Part shown: piece by piece, positions 6,762 through 15,185 of the stretch
Numbering within the stretch: position 1 is the stretch's first letter
Layout of the letters: every line of letters begins with the position of its first letter
Assembly (NCBI GenBank): GCA_035510855.1
Contig: DATKGG010000071.1
Location: 1 to 34,388 of the forward strand
Source of the DNA: Palsa-459 sp035510855
GTDB taxonomy: Bacteria; Actinomycetota; Acidimicrobiia; Acidimicrobiales; RAAP-2
Length of the DNA: 34,388 nt
Direction: 5' to 3'
Notes under the pieces: model-generated
Told to the model about the DNA's origin: nothing
Databases searched by the model: none
The model's input: only the letters and a program-made list of their open reading frames with translations
Program-made: the position numbers and the translations under genes

Positions 6762-8736
6762 GCACCTCGGACGCCCGACCCTCGGCGATGAGCACGCTGA
6801 AGATCCTTGGCGCGAAGAAATCACCCGAGGAGATCGCGAAGTGGACGCCGTCGGGCTGGCGCACCGTGACGCCGTCGACGGCCTGCTGGTAGCGCCCCCC
6901 CGGGCAGACCATCGAGTACAGGTCGAGCACGCTCGCACCCGTTCGATGGGCGACGGCGCGGACGATGCCGTTGTAGATCGCGAGCCGGGTCGGCGAGTCC
7001 TCGGGCCACGGCTGGCCATTGGCACGCTCGCCGCTGTCGGCGCATGGCTGGGTCACGAACACGACGTTCGCGCCGCCTGACCTGCTGATCTTGACGGCCC
7101 TGGTGAGCCCGGCGGCGACCTGCTGCTGGAAGGCACGCTGGGTGATGTTCACGGTGTGGAGGCCCACCAGGAGGTTGTGGACCTCCCAACGGCCGGCCAG
7201 GATGGCCACGACCGCGGGGCGGAAGGTCGCGACCTCGTGGGCCCATGCCGCGTCGATCGTCACGCGCGCGTGGCCGGGGTTGAGGCTGCACGGCAGGGCC
7301 GTCGGGATCCTGGCGCCGTGCTCGATCTGTGCGGTGGAGAAGGTGACGCCGCATCCGAGGGTCGCCGCGTCATCTTCGTCGACGTCGTAGAGGTGCGCCC
7401 ACGGCGCGATCGCGATGCCGAGCGTGAGCATCGTCGAGTCGCCGATGAGCAGGGCGCGGACCGGGTCGTGGAACGGCGGCTGTGGCGGGGCCGCGCCGGC
7501 GCTCGGGATCGCCGCGGCGAGCGAGGTCGCGAAGATCATGGCCACGGTGGTGGCGGCTGCGGCGGCGGTCGCGACCAGCGCGGAGGCGCCGCGCAGCACG
7601 AGGCCGTGTCGCACCGGGCGTTCCACGAGGTAGAAGGACGCGGTCGCGACAGCGGTCGTCACCGCGAGCCGCAGCACCAAGAGCCGAATGCCGAAGAGCC
7701 CGGTGCGCTCGTGGTCGAGCCAGATGAACAAGGGGTAGTGCCACAGGTACAGCCCGTAGGAGATCCTGCCGACGAACCGGATCGGGGCAAAACCGAGCAC
7801 CGCGGCAAGCGGACCGCCCGGTGCGATGACCGTGCTCAGGATCACCGCCGCCGTGGCGATGCCGCTGAGGAGGAAGCCGCCGCGGTACAGCCAGTGCGTC
7901 TCGCCGTTGACCTTGAGTGCCATCGCGCAGAGCACCCCCGCGCCGGCGATGCCCGCGGCTTGGACAGCGAGTCCGGTGGCGCCGGTGGCGCGCAGCGCCG
8001 AGGGGTCCCGGCGCCCTGCGCGCACGGCGAGGGCGGCCGCAAGGGCGGCGCCGCTGAGCAGCGTCATGGCGTGCGTGTCAGTCCCGTAGTAGAGCCGCGT
8101 CGGGTCCGCGCCGGGGGTGAACAGCTGGGCCATCCAGGCCGTCGACGCGAGTGCGCCCAGCACCGACATGACGAGCAGCGCTATGGGCGCCTTGCGGAGC
8201 TTGACGAGCAGGAGGACGAGCAGGGGCCACACGACGTAGAACTGCTCTTCGATCGCGAGGGACCACGTGTGGGTGAGCGGCGAGGGTGCCAGCGCAGCCT
8301 TGAAGTAGCTCGACCCCTCCAAGATGAAGTGCCAGTTCGCGACGTACAGCAGCGTCGAGAGCGAGTCGAGGCGCAGCCCCGGATAGGTGCCCTGGGGCGA
8401 GGCGAGCCACGAGAGCAGCCCCACGAAGCACAGCACCAAGAAGAGTGCGGGCAGGAGCCGTCGGGCACGACGTGCCCAGAACTGCCCGAGGCGGATGGTG
8501 CCGGTGTGCCGGGCCTCGCCCAAGAGCAGCGACGTGATGAGGAACCCCGAGAGGCAAAAGAACACGTCGACCCCGAGGAACCCACCGGTCACATGCGTGA
8601 CGCCCGCGTGGTACGCGATGACCGCGACGACGGCGAACGCCCTGACCCCGTCGAGGCCCGCGACGTAGCTCAGGCGCTCGCCGACCGGTGACGCGTCGGG
8701 ATCCTGGACGGTGGTCGCGAGCTCAGGCGTCGTCAC
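6736..8736 (-). CDS. Membrane acyltransferase-3 with C-terminal SGNH domain (OafA/YrhL type)
   Basis: A 666-residue, two-part protein. Residues of about 25-390 form the acyltransferase-3 membrane domain: LDGVRAFAVVAVIAYHAGV with the conserved His, GGFLGVDVFFCLSGFLI, the basic RRARRLLPALF segment and about ten transmembrane helices. Residues of about 425-650 form a periplasmic SGNH hydrolase-like domain with the GDS block (LLIGDST, about 430) and a terminal DGVHF (about 635) supplying the Asp/His pair. Such proteins O-acylate cell-surface polysaccharides or glycolipids. GTG 8736 is used as the start; no clear ribosome site or -10 box lies near it. The gene is convergent with, and overlaps, the lipoprotein gene. 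Confidence 0.9.
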   Translation of the reverse strand: MTTPELATTVQDPDASPVGERLSYVAGLDGVRAFAVVAVIAYHAGVTHVTGGFLGVDVFFCLSGFLITSLLLGEARHTGTIRLGQFWARRARRLLPALFLVLCFVGLLSWLASPQGTYPGLRLDSLSTLLYVANWHFILEGSSYFKAALAPSPLTHTWSLAIEEQFYVVWPLLVLLLVKLRKAPIALLVMSVLGALASTAWMAQLFTPGADPTRLYYGTDTHAMTLLSGAALAAALAVRAGRRDPSALRATGATGLAVQAAGIAGAGVLCAMALKVNGETHWLYRGGFLLSGIATAAVILSTVIAPGGPLAAVLGFAPIRFVGRISYGLYLWHYPLFIWLDHERTGLFGIRLLVLRLAVTTAVATASFYLVERPVRHGLVLRGASALVATAAAAATTVAMIFATSLAAAIPSAGAAPPQPPFHDPVRALLIGDSTMLTLGIAIAPWAHLYDVDEDDAATLGCGVTFSTAQIEHGARIPTALPCSLNPGHARVTIDAAWAHEVATFRPAVVAILAGRWEVHNLLVGLHTVNITQRAFQQQVAAGLTRAVKISRSGGANVVFVTQPCADSGERANGQPWPEDSPTRLAIYNGIVRAVAHRTGASVLDLYSMVCPGGRYQQAVDGVTVRQPDGVHFAISSGDFFAPRIFSVLIAEGRASEVLRGRSSPR

Positions 8737-8800
8737 GAGTCACCAGCCCCAGTCGACGGACGTCTCGACGCACTCCGCGAATCCGGCAACCTCGTGTCCG

Positions 8801-9151
8801 TCAGGCAGCGCCGAACGTGGCGAGGCTCGAGCGCAGCCACTCGACGGACGAGGGCTTCTGCATGGCGTCCTCCCAGCCCTCGAGCGCGCGGCGCAACTCC
8901 TCTGAGCTGGGCACGACCGCGATCACGTCAACGGTGAGCGCCTCCACGGGCTCTTTGTCAACGGCCATGTCGCCGAAGGCGTCCTCGAGCAGCTCGACGT
9001 CGGGAGCCGACATCAGGTACACCTCGCCCGTGTCGACGACGTAGCTCAACTCACAGCGACGACCCGAGGCATCCTGCCATGCGCTGCCGAGCTCGATCTC
9101 CTCGCTCTCACGACGACGCTCGTCCTGGTCGTAGAACTCCTCGATGTTCAT
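8801..9151 (-). CDS. Small acidic hypothetical protein
   Basis: A 116-residue protein (starting MNIEEFYDQDERRRESEEIE) that is strongly acidic and probably cytoplasmic. Its middle alternates short strands (CELSYVVDTGEVYLMSA) and it ends with a Trp-containing helical segment (LRRALEGWEDAMQ). The longer open frame to 9280 is not used: ATG 9151 has TAGCGT ending 7 nt upstream, and the extra 43 residues are not protein-like. No family recognised. It is divergent from the operon starting at 9271. Confidence 0.7.
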   Translation of the reverse strand: MNIEEFYDQDERRRESEEIELGSAWQDASGRRCELSYVVDTGEVYLMSAPDVELLEDAFGDMAVDKEPVEALTVDVIAVVPSSEELRRALEGWEDAMQKPSSVEWLRSSLATFGAA

Positions 9152-9158
9152 CTGCGCG

Positions 9159-9164
9159 ACGCTA
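9159..9164 (-). promoter_or_regulatory. Leaderless -10 element for the gene ending at 8801
   Basis: TAGCGT on the minus strand ends 7 nt before ATG 9151; no Shine-Dalgarno is present. Confidence 0.55.
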
Positions 9165-9270
9165 CTTGCACGCGTCGACGGTCCCAGGATGTCCCGGCGA
9201 ATCGTCGGCGACGGCGACGGCCCGGCGTCGTGGGGAGCGGTACGGGGAGCGAGGTCCACAGGGTGGAGGC

Positions 9271-9990
9271 ATGACTCCACCCAACGCTCACGACGTCCTC
9301 GCCCAACTGCGCTCGGAATGGCGGGGCGTGGGCAGGTCGCGAGAAGCTCGAGCTTCGCTCGAGCGGCTTCGAGCCCAAAGCCCCCACGAGATCCCGCTCT
9401 TCGTCGTCGACCTCACCGGGCTCGTGGCGGCGCTCGAGCCCACCGGGGGCCTCGAGCGGCTGCACCGAGCACGCATCCTTGCGGCACTGCTGCTCGGCTC
9501 TGAGGACCCCCTGGCGCGGCGCTGCCTGCTCCAGACCCTGCTGCCGGGGATCGTCGCGGTCGCGCGGAAGCTGCGATTCGGCGAGGGGATCGCGGACAAT
9601 CCGAGGACGTTCCTCGCCGATGCCATCGTCGAGTCGATCGAGCTCTTGGAGGACTGGGCAGGTCAGACCCGCCCGTACGCCGGGCCAGACCTCCTCGGCG
9701 CGCTGCGCTGTCGACTGCGACGCAAGATGCTCGCGGAAAAAAGCCGTCGCTCCGAGCTCCGCGCGGGGCGTGAGCAGTCGGTGGGCGGCAGCGACGTCGA
9801 CAGTGACGACATCGGTCGCCGACTCGCCCTCGCGGCCGCCGCCGGAGTAACCGATGTTGACCTCGTCTACGCGCGGTGCGTCCTCGGTCACACCGCGGCC
9901 GAGCTGGCTGCGGCGATCGGCGTGTCGAACGGGGCGCTGCATCGCCGCCTCGTCGCGGCGGCCAAGCCGTTCGTCGTCGCGTCGTCGTAG
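9271..9990 (+). CDS. Putative sigma-factor-like / HTH regulatory protein
   Basis: A 239-residue helical protein starting at ATG 9271. GGAGG (9265-9269) is only one base away, too close for an ideal ribosome site, so the start is not certain. The central region (LLQTLLPGIVAVARKLRFG, then a basic LRCRLRRKMLAEKSRR) resembles sigma region 2. The C-terminus has a helix-turn-helix, GHTAAELAAAIGVSNGALHR (about residues 206-225), like sigma region 4. A divergent sigma-70-like or transcription-associated protein is the best guess, from fold pattern only. It starts an operon: the next gene follows after 10 bases and the third overlaps the second. Confidence 0.6.
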   Translation: MTPPNAHDVLAQLRSEWRGVGRSREARASLERLRAQSPHEIPLFVVDLTGLVAALEPTGGLERLHRARILAALLLGSEDPLARRCLLQTLLPGIVAVARKLRFGEGIADNPRTFLADAIVESIELLEDWAGQTRPYAGPDLLGALRCRLRRKMLAEKSRRSELRAGREQSVGGSDVDSDDIGRRLALAAAAGVTDVDLVYARCVLGHTAAELAAAIGVSNGALHRRLVAAAKPFVVASS

Positions 9991-10000
9991 CCTCCCGACG

Positions 10001-10603
10001 ATGCCCACTCGACGGATCCCCTCAGGCGGACTGGCGGCACTCGCGGTGCTGCTCGCCGCGCTCGCCGTCATCGTGGTGGCGGGCGCACCCCTCGTGCGAA
10101 CGATCGTGACCCTCGGCCAGCCGCGCACCCCCCAAGCAACGACCCCGATCTCGCCCACGACCACGACGCTCCCCACCATCGTCGCGTCGCGCGCGACCCC
10201 GCCCGGCGGGTACGTGACGGTCCCGAGCAGCCCGCATCGCACGTCGACGCCGGCACGGCACCGCACGAGCACGCCCACGACGTCGACGTCGACCACCACC
10301 ACCACGACGACGACCTCGCAGCCCCACGTGACGCCTGCGATCGTCCCGTCCCTGAGCGGCACCTTCGAGGCCGGCGCGACCACGGTGGTGGCGCGGCTTG
10401 GTGCGGTCCATACGGTGACCGTGTCGGTCCCGGTGGGGATGCGCGTGACGCTCTCGGTCACCTGCGGCATCTCCAGCAGCACGAAGACCCACACGACGTC
10501 AGCGACCGTCCACATGACGGCTCCCACCGCGACGTGCGTCGCGACGATTCGGGTGCCACCGTCTGCCCCGGAGCCGGCGACCTGGTACCTGGCGGCGAGG
10601 TGA
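10001..10603 (+). CDS. Membrane-anchored Thr/Pro-rich surface protein
   Basis: A 200-residue protein. A short basic start (MPTRRIPSGG) leads into one long transmembrane helix (about residues 10-32). Next is a Thr/Ser/Pro-rich, low-complexity stalk of about 75 residues with runs of threonine (about 40-110), then a small beta-rich domain (LSGTFEAGATTVVARLG, MRVTLSVTCGIS) with two cysteines. The topology suggests a signal-anchor protein whose C-terminal domain lies outside the cell. It ends in an overlap with the GTG of the BTAD regulator, so the two are made together. Function unknown; a cell-surface sensor or cofactor for the downstream regulator is inference. Confidence 0.7.
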   Translation: MPTRRIPSGGLAALAVLLAALAVIVVAGAPLVRTIVTLGQPRTPQATTPISPTTTTLPTIVASRATPPGGYVTVPSSPHRTSTPARHRTSTPTTSTSTTTTTTTTSQPHVTPAIVPSLSGTFEAGATTVVARLGAVHTVTVSVPVGMRVTLSVTCGISSSTKTHTTSATVHMTAPTATCVATIRVPPSAPEPATWYLAAR

Positions 10604-12585
10604 ACCACCGCGCACGTGGCGGCATGGTGGAGGGCGCGCTCGTCCTCGGTGCGCTTGTGCTCGTCCCGATCGCGCTGCTCGCCGCGCTGCGCGCCCCGAT
10701 CGACGCGGGCATCGGCCCCGTGGTCCTTGCACTCGTCCTCGCCGCGGCAGTGTCCTGGGGAGTTGTCACCGTCGGTCTCGCACGACTCGTGCTCGCGCAG
10801 CTGGGTCACGGCGCGGCGTCCACCGAGTCCGGGCCGATCGCCTGGGCTGCCGTGCGAGTCGCCGCGCTCGTCCTCGTCGTGGCCCCGTTCCTCGAGGCGA
10901 GCGCGCAACACGCGTCCGCGCAGCGTCCCTCCCTCGCGCAACCGAGGAGCACCTCGAGCATCGTTGCGCACACCACGACGCCGGCACGCGTTCTCGATCG
11001 CGGCGACGTCGTGAGCGACGAGCCGACGCCTGCACGCGGCCAGTCGGTGCGAACCAGGTCCGCTGGATCAGCGCACGCGCCGCGGCGAGCGAGGGGTGGG
11101 CACCGAGGCCAACACGGCGGTGTCACGCCGACGACCATCGGGACGGGCTCGATCCTCGTCGCCCTCGCCGCAGACCTGCGACGTCGCTCGCGGATGTGGC
11201 GCCGTGTGGTGCTGGACGACGAGGCAGCCATCGACGTGGAGACCGCACTGCTCGCCGCGCCCGCCGCGCCCACGTCGCTGCTCGCCGCGGCCGCTCGACG
11301 CCTCGCCGCGGCGGGTCGACTCGACGACACCGCGCACGTCGTCGTCGCGGACGGGACCGCGTGGCTCGACGACGGCAGCTGGTGCTTCGACCCTGACGAC
11401 CGGGGGATCGACGTTCGCTGCCTCGTGGTGGTGCTGGGCGAGGACCGGGGCGAGACCCATCTCGCGCTCGTCCCGCGCGGCGCGTCGCTGCGGCTCGAGG
11501 GCGACGGTGCCGCCTCGGTCGTCGCCGACGCGCTTCGGGTGGCGCCCGCCATCGGGCTCGGCCTTCCGCTGCGCGCCGAGCCCGCCGGGCTCCTGCACGC
11601 GCTCGCGACTCGTGGGGACGACGACCTCGTCGTCGTCGTGGGCGAGTGCGAGAGCATCACGCCGGCGCTCCTCGAGCACTGCGTGTGCGTCGCGATGCCG
11701 TCGCCGGCCCCGCACGCCACCGTCACGGCGAGCACCGCGACACTGCCCGACGGGCGCACGCTCGTGCGATCGTCGCTCGCCGCGATCGTTCGCGAGCTGC
11801 TGGACGAGCGACACGATCGACGCTTCACGCCGTCGGTCACCCCGGTCGCCAACGAGCACGACCTCCTCGTCCCGATCGAGGACCACGGGACCGTCGTCAG
11901 GCTCTTGACCGCGGTGCCCCGCGTCGACGGCCTCGTCGAGCCGCTCGTCACGGGTCGTGAGCGACGCGCGGTCGAGCTCGTCGCCTACCTCGCGCTGCGC
12001 GCCGGGGAGCCCGTGACCGGGGAACGACTCCGCGTCCGCGTCCTCGGCACGACGTCGAGCGACGCCGCGGCAAAGACCCTCTTCAACGTCGCGTCGTCAC
12101 TGCGCCGCGCCCTCGGCGACGGGCCGTTCGGTCCGAGGTTGCCGTCCGCGGGGCGTCTCGGCCACTACGCGGTCGCCCCCGACGTCGTCTGCGACGTGGC
12201 CGTGCTCGAGGCATGGGTCACTCGCGCGCGGGCTTGCGAGGAGCCCGACGAGCAGATGGCGTGGCTGCGTGCGGCGCTCGAGCTCATCGAGGGCGAGCCG
12301 TTCGCGACGGTGCTCGAGGGCTACGACTGGTTCCTCACCGAGGGGCACCTGACGCGCCTCCAGACGGTCTGCGAGGACGCGGCGTGCGAGCTCGTGGACC
12401 TCGCGCTCGACCACGGCCTGCTCGCCCTCGCGCGACTCGCCGTTGACCGTGCCCTGCTCGTCGATCCCTACGCCGAGCGGCTCGCGGCTGCCGCCGCGCG
12501 CGTGGCGGCAGCCCGTCAGGCGAGCTTCGCGGCGATTGACCCCGCCGTGCGCAGTACGGCACCGTCCGCGCCCGTCGTCACGTAG
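10600..12585 (+). CDS. Membrane-anchored BTAD-domain (SARP-like) regulator
   Basis: About 661 residues from GTG 10600, which overlaps the previous stop as GTGA. The N-terminus has three hydrophobic segments (about residues 9-30, 39-60, 77-95), then an Arg/Thr-rich disordered stretch and a middle domain of about 230 residues. A winged-helix region follows (about 451-520, GRERRAVELVAYLALRAG). The bacterial transcriptional activation (BTAD) TPR-like domain comes last (about 530-650: LEAWVTRARACEEPDEQM, YDWFLTEGHLTRLQ). Such membrane-anchored BTAD proteins are common in actinobacteria, often near Tad pilus or secretion genes, which are absent here. Soluble SARPs activate transcription; whether this one binds DNA at the membrane is unknown. 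The 3' end overlaps ddl by 70 bases tail to tail. Confidence 0.8.
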   Translation: MNHRARGGMVEGALVLGALVLVPIALLAALRAPIDAGIGPVVLALVLAAAVSWGVVTVGLARLVLAQLGHGAASTESGPIAWAAVRVAALVLVVAPFLEASAQHASAQRPSLAQPRSTSSIVAHTTTPARVLDRGDVVSDEPTPARGQSVRTRSAGSAHAPRRARGGHRGQHGGVTPTTIGTGSILVALAADLRRRSRMWRRVVLDDEAAIDVETALLAAPAAPTSLLAAAARRLAAAGRLDDTAHVVVADGTAWLDDGSWCFDPDDRGIDVRCLVVVLGEDRGETHLALVPRGASLRLEGDGAASVVADALRVAPAIGLGLPLRAEPAGLLHALATRGDDDLVVVVGECESITPALLEHCVCVAMPSPAPHATVTASTATLPDGRTLVRSSLAAIVRELLDERHDRRFTPSVTPVANEHDLLVPIEDHGTVVRLLTAVPRVDGLVEPLVTGRERRAVELVAYLALRAGEPVTGERLRVRVLGTTSSDAAAKTLFNVASSLRRALGDGPFGPRLPSAGRLGHYAVAPDVVCDVAVLEAWVTRARACEEPDEQMAWLRAALELIEGEPFATVLEGYDWFLTEGHLTRLQTVCEDAACELVDLALDHGLLALARLAVDRALLVDPYAERLAAAAARVAAARQASFAAIDPAVRSTAPSAPVVT

Positions 12586-13622
12586 CGGCGCGAGGGCACG
12601 TCGGTCGCCTCTTTGACCATGTCGTCGAGCAGCTCGAGGAAGCTGTGCGTGGGGTCGACGAACAGGTAGCGCGAGAGCGACCCGGGGATCGTGTTGATCT
12701 CGTTCACGTACAGCCCCTCTCTTCCCTCGAGGAAGTCGATCCGCGCGATGCCGCGGACCTGGCAGGCGACGCCGACGAGGGCCGCGGCGGCACGGACCTC
12801 GGCCTGCCGCGCGTCGTCGAGCACGGCGGGCAGCTCGCGAGGGGCCGCGGCCATCCCCTCGCCGGCCACGTACTTGTCTGCGTAGTCGAGGATCTCGGCA
12901 CCACGGTCGCGGCGGATCGGGCGCTCGATCGCGGAGAGCTCGAGCGCCGGGTACCGCCGCACGGCGACCTGGAGATCCGCGAGGTCCGCGCGGTAGGGCT
13001 CGATCACCGCGCCGGCTGCGAGGTGCAGGTTCGCGCGCAGCCTCGCCCGAGCGGTGTCGAGGTCGCCCACGACGTCGATCCCGATCGAGGATCCGCCGAA
13101 TCGGGGCTTGACGATGAAGGGCGGGTCGAACGGCACCTCGGTGGTCGCCTCGGTGAGCGCCACGCGCGGCAGGGTGGTGATACCAGTCGCGCGGACCACC
13201 GCGGTGAAGGCGAGCTTGTCCATCCCGAGCGCGGCCCCCGCGACGCTCGGCCCCGTGAAGGCGACGCCGGCGAGGTCGAGCGCGCCCTGCAGCGAGCCGT
13301 CCTCGCCCGGACCGCCGTGCGTGCACAGGATCACCGCGTCGAGCACGAGGTCCCGGCTCCTCCCGAGGCGGCCCGCGCTCGAGAACCCGCCGTCCTTGCC
13401 GGTGCGCAGCACGAGCGGCGTGGCCCCCTTCGGCACGCCCTCGAGGAACGCGGCTGCCTCCGAGGTGGGCTCGACAAGGTGGAACGCGCCGGTCTTTGAC
13501 CAATGGATCGCGACCACCGACCGGCCGGCCCCGGCGAGCTCGCGCGTGGCCTGCAGACCCGTCAGGATGCTGACGTCGTGCTCGGGGGAGGGCCCTCCAA
13601 ACACCGCAGCCACCTGACCCAC
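12516..13622 (-). CDS. ddl: D-alanine--D-alanine ligase
   Basis: A 368-residue ATP-grasp enzyme that joins two D-alanines for peptidoglycan precursors in the cytoplasm. Visible motifs are the N-terminal FGGPSPEHDVS, GEDGSLQGALDLAGVAFTG, the ATP-binding PFIVKPRFGGSSIGI, IARIDFLEGREGLYVNE and the metal/substrate motif NEINTIPGS. All expected core residues appear present. Start GTG 13622 has an excellent AAGGAGG 6 nt upstream. The gene follows the MurF-like gene by 34 bases; MurF uses the Ddl product, so the pairing makes metabolic sense. Its last 70 bases overlap the opposite-strand BTAD regulator gene. Confidence 0.95.
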   Translation of the reverse strand: MGQVAAVFGGPSPEHDVSILTGLQATRELAGAGRSVVAIHWSKTGAFHLVEPTSEAAAFLEGVPKGATPLVLRTGKDGGFSSAGRLGRSRDLVLDAVILCTHGGPGEDGSLQGALDLAGVAFTGPSVAGAALGMDKLAFTAVVRATGITTLPRVALTEATTEVPFDPPFIVKPRFGGSSIGIDVVGDLDTARARLRANLHLAAGAVIEPYRADLADLQVAVRRYPALELSAIERPIRRDRGAEILDYADKYVAGEGMAAAPRELPAVLDDARQAEVRAAAALVGVACQVRGIARIDFLEGREGLYVNEINTIPGSLSRYLFVDPTHSFLELLDDMVKEATDVPSRRYVTTGADGAVLRTAGSIAAKLA

Positions 13623-13628
13623 GTCGCG

Positions 13629-13635
13629 CCTCCTT
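13629..13635 (-). promoter_or_regulatory. Ribosome binding site of ddl
   Basis: AAGGAGG on the minus strand, 6 nt before GTG 13622. It is one of the few strong Shine-Dalgarno sites in the window, as expected for an internal operon gene without translational overlap. Confidence 0.85.
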
Positions 13636-13656
13636 GTACCGCCCGATCGCGGTCGG

Positions 13657-15156
13657 TCAAGGGTAGTGGTCGGGCAGGTCGTTCTCGTAGAGGACGGCGT
13701 CGCCGCGCCCGAGCGTGCTGCGCACCCACTCGACGGCGTGCTCCCGTGTCGTCACGCGCACCACGTCCGCGCCGCCGTCGACCGCGCCACGGCGCAGCGC
13801 CGACACATTCGTGCGCCCGATGACCACGATGGCCGCGGCGAACTGGGCCGCCGCCCCCGCGAAGGCCTCGTTCTCAGTGCGCTGGCGCGTGCCGAGCTCG
13901 ATCATCCCCGGGGTGACGACGACGCGGCGGCCGTCGACCGGGAGGCTGCGCAAGAGATCAAGCGCCGCCCCTGCGCCAGCGGGGTTCGCGTTGTAGGTGT
14001 CGTCGACCACGAGCACTCCCGACGGCGCGCTCGCGACCGTGAGCCGGTGGGCGACCGGCGCGACGTGGGGGATCCTCGTCGCGATCGCGTGCGCGTCGAC
14101 GCCCAGGGCGACCCCTGCGGCGATCGCGCACGCGAGGTTCGTGGGCTGCACGCCCGGGATGGGGTTCGTGACGAGCACCGTCTCGCCGCGGACCACGACG
14201 CGCCAGCGCTCCCCCACCACCTCCACGCGCACGTCGGCGTCCGCGCTCACCGAGCCCGCCGTGAGCACCTCGCGCGCGTCGGACGCGAGCGAGCCGGCGA
14301 GCACGCGCAGTCGCTCGTCGTCCACGTTGCACACGACGACGCGCGCGCGCTCGGCGATCTCGGCCTTCGCCGCCGCGATGCGCTCGAGCGTTCGGAACCG
14401 CTCGAGGTGCACGGGCCCGATGGCGGTGAGGACCGAGACCTCGGGGCGGCACCAGTCGCACATCGCGCGGATCTCGCCGGTGCGGTAGGTGCCCATCTCG
14501 GCGATGAAGACCCGTGTCCCCTCGGCGAGGTGGTCGTTGACCGCGATCGCGAGGCCGGCACGGTTGTTGAAGCTTCGAGGCGTCGGGACCACCGACGTCG
14601 TCCCGGCGAGCAGCTCGGCCAGATGGTGCTTGGTCGAGGTCTTCCCGTAGCTGCCGGTGATCGCGACGACCGACGGTCCCACCTCGCTCAGCCGCCGCCG
14701 GGCGCGCTCGACGTAGGGCATGGCGAGGTGGTCCTCGATGGGGCTGAGGATGACCGTGGCGGTGTCGACCACGACGCCGCTGAGCACGACGACCAGAGCT
14801 CCCGCGGCGAACGGCCAGGGTGTGGAGGCCGCGGCGACCCCGAGGCCGGCCAGCATCGCCCCCGAGAGTGCGGCGAGCGACGTGAGGCGCCTCGTCCAGG
14901 CGAGCGGGCTCGTGCGCCCGCGCACCCCGAGGCCGAGCGGCCCGACGACGAGGGCCATCGCCGTGACGACCGCGACGGGGGGCACCGCCACCGAGCCCGC
15001 GATCCCTGCGATCGCGAGGAGCCCGAGGGCGATCGAGGCCCTCGACGACGTCCACCACCGCAGCGCGAAGCGGCTGACCGACCCGCCGAGGTAGTGCTCG
15101 CGCTGGGCGACGCGGAGCCACCGCAGCCAGCTGGAGGCGGCCCCGGCCGCGAGCAC
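13657..15156 (-). CDS. murF: MurF-like Mur ligase with N-terminal membrane domain
   Basis: The C-terminal 340 residues or so are a Mur ligase: ATP-binding VAITGSYGKTSTKHHL, NNRAGLAIAVNDHL, AEMGTYRTGEI, PVHLERF and the MurF-type VVDDTYNANPAG. MurF adds D-Ala-D-Ala to UDP-MurNAc-tripeptide. The usual N-terminal UDP-binding domain is missing. In its place are about 150 residues with four or five hydrophobic helices, so the enzyme should sit at the membrane. GTG 15156 is the first standard start. CTG 15189, which overlaps the upstream stop as CTGA, would add 11 residues to the first helix and cannot be excluded. Neighbours are an alpha/beta hydrolase and ddl. A role in another amide ligation is possible. 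Confidence 0.85.
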   Translation of the reverse strand: MLAAGAASSWLRWLRVAQREHYLGGSVSRFALRWWTSSRASIALGLLAIAGIAGSVAVPPVAVVTAMALVVGPLGLGVRGRTSPLAWTRRLTSLAALSGAMLAGLGVAAASTPWPFAAGALVVVLSGVVVDTATVILSPIEDHLAMPYVERARRRLSEVGPSVVAITGSYGKTSTKHHLAELLAGTTSVVPTPRSFNNRAGLAIAVNDHLAEGTRVFIAEMGTYRTGEIRAMCDWCRPEVSVLTAIGPVHLERFRTLERIAAAKAEIAERARVVVCNVDDERLRVLAGSLASDAREVLTAGSVSADADVRVEVVGERWRVVVRGETVLVTNPIPGVQPTNLACAIAAGVALGVDAHAIATRIPHVAPVAHRLTVASAPSGVLVVDDTYNANPAGAGAALDLLRSLPVDGRRVVVTPGMIELGTRQRTENEAFAGAAAQFAAAIVVIGRTNVSALRRGAVDGGADVVRVTTREHAVEWVRSTLGRGDAVLYENDLPDHYP

Positions 15157-15185
15157 GAGGGCGACGGCGGCCGAGGCGAGGGGGC

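Noticed and set aside
7156..8691. 511-codon open frame on the plus strand
   Set aside because: Antisense to the acyltransferase gene. It is extremely rich in Arg, Glu, Asp and Gly, with no hydrophobic core or motif.
9148..10971. 607-codon open frame on the minus strand
   Set aside because: It is antisense to the sigma-like, Thr-rich and BTAD genes. Its composition (runs of Val, Arg, Asp, Gly) is that of a shadow of GC-rich coding DNA, and no domain is visible.
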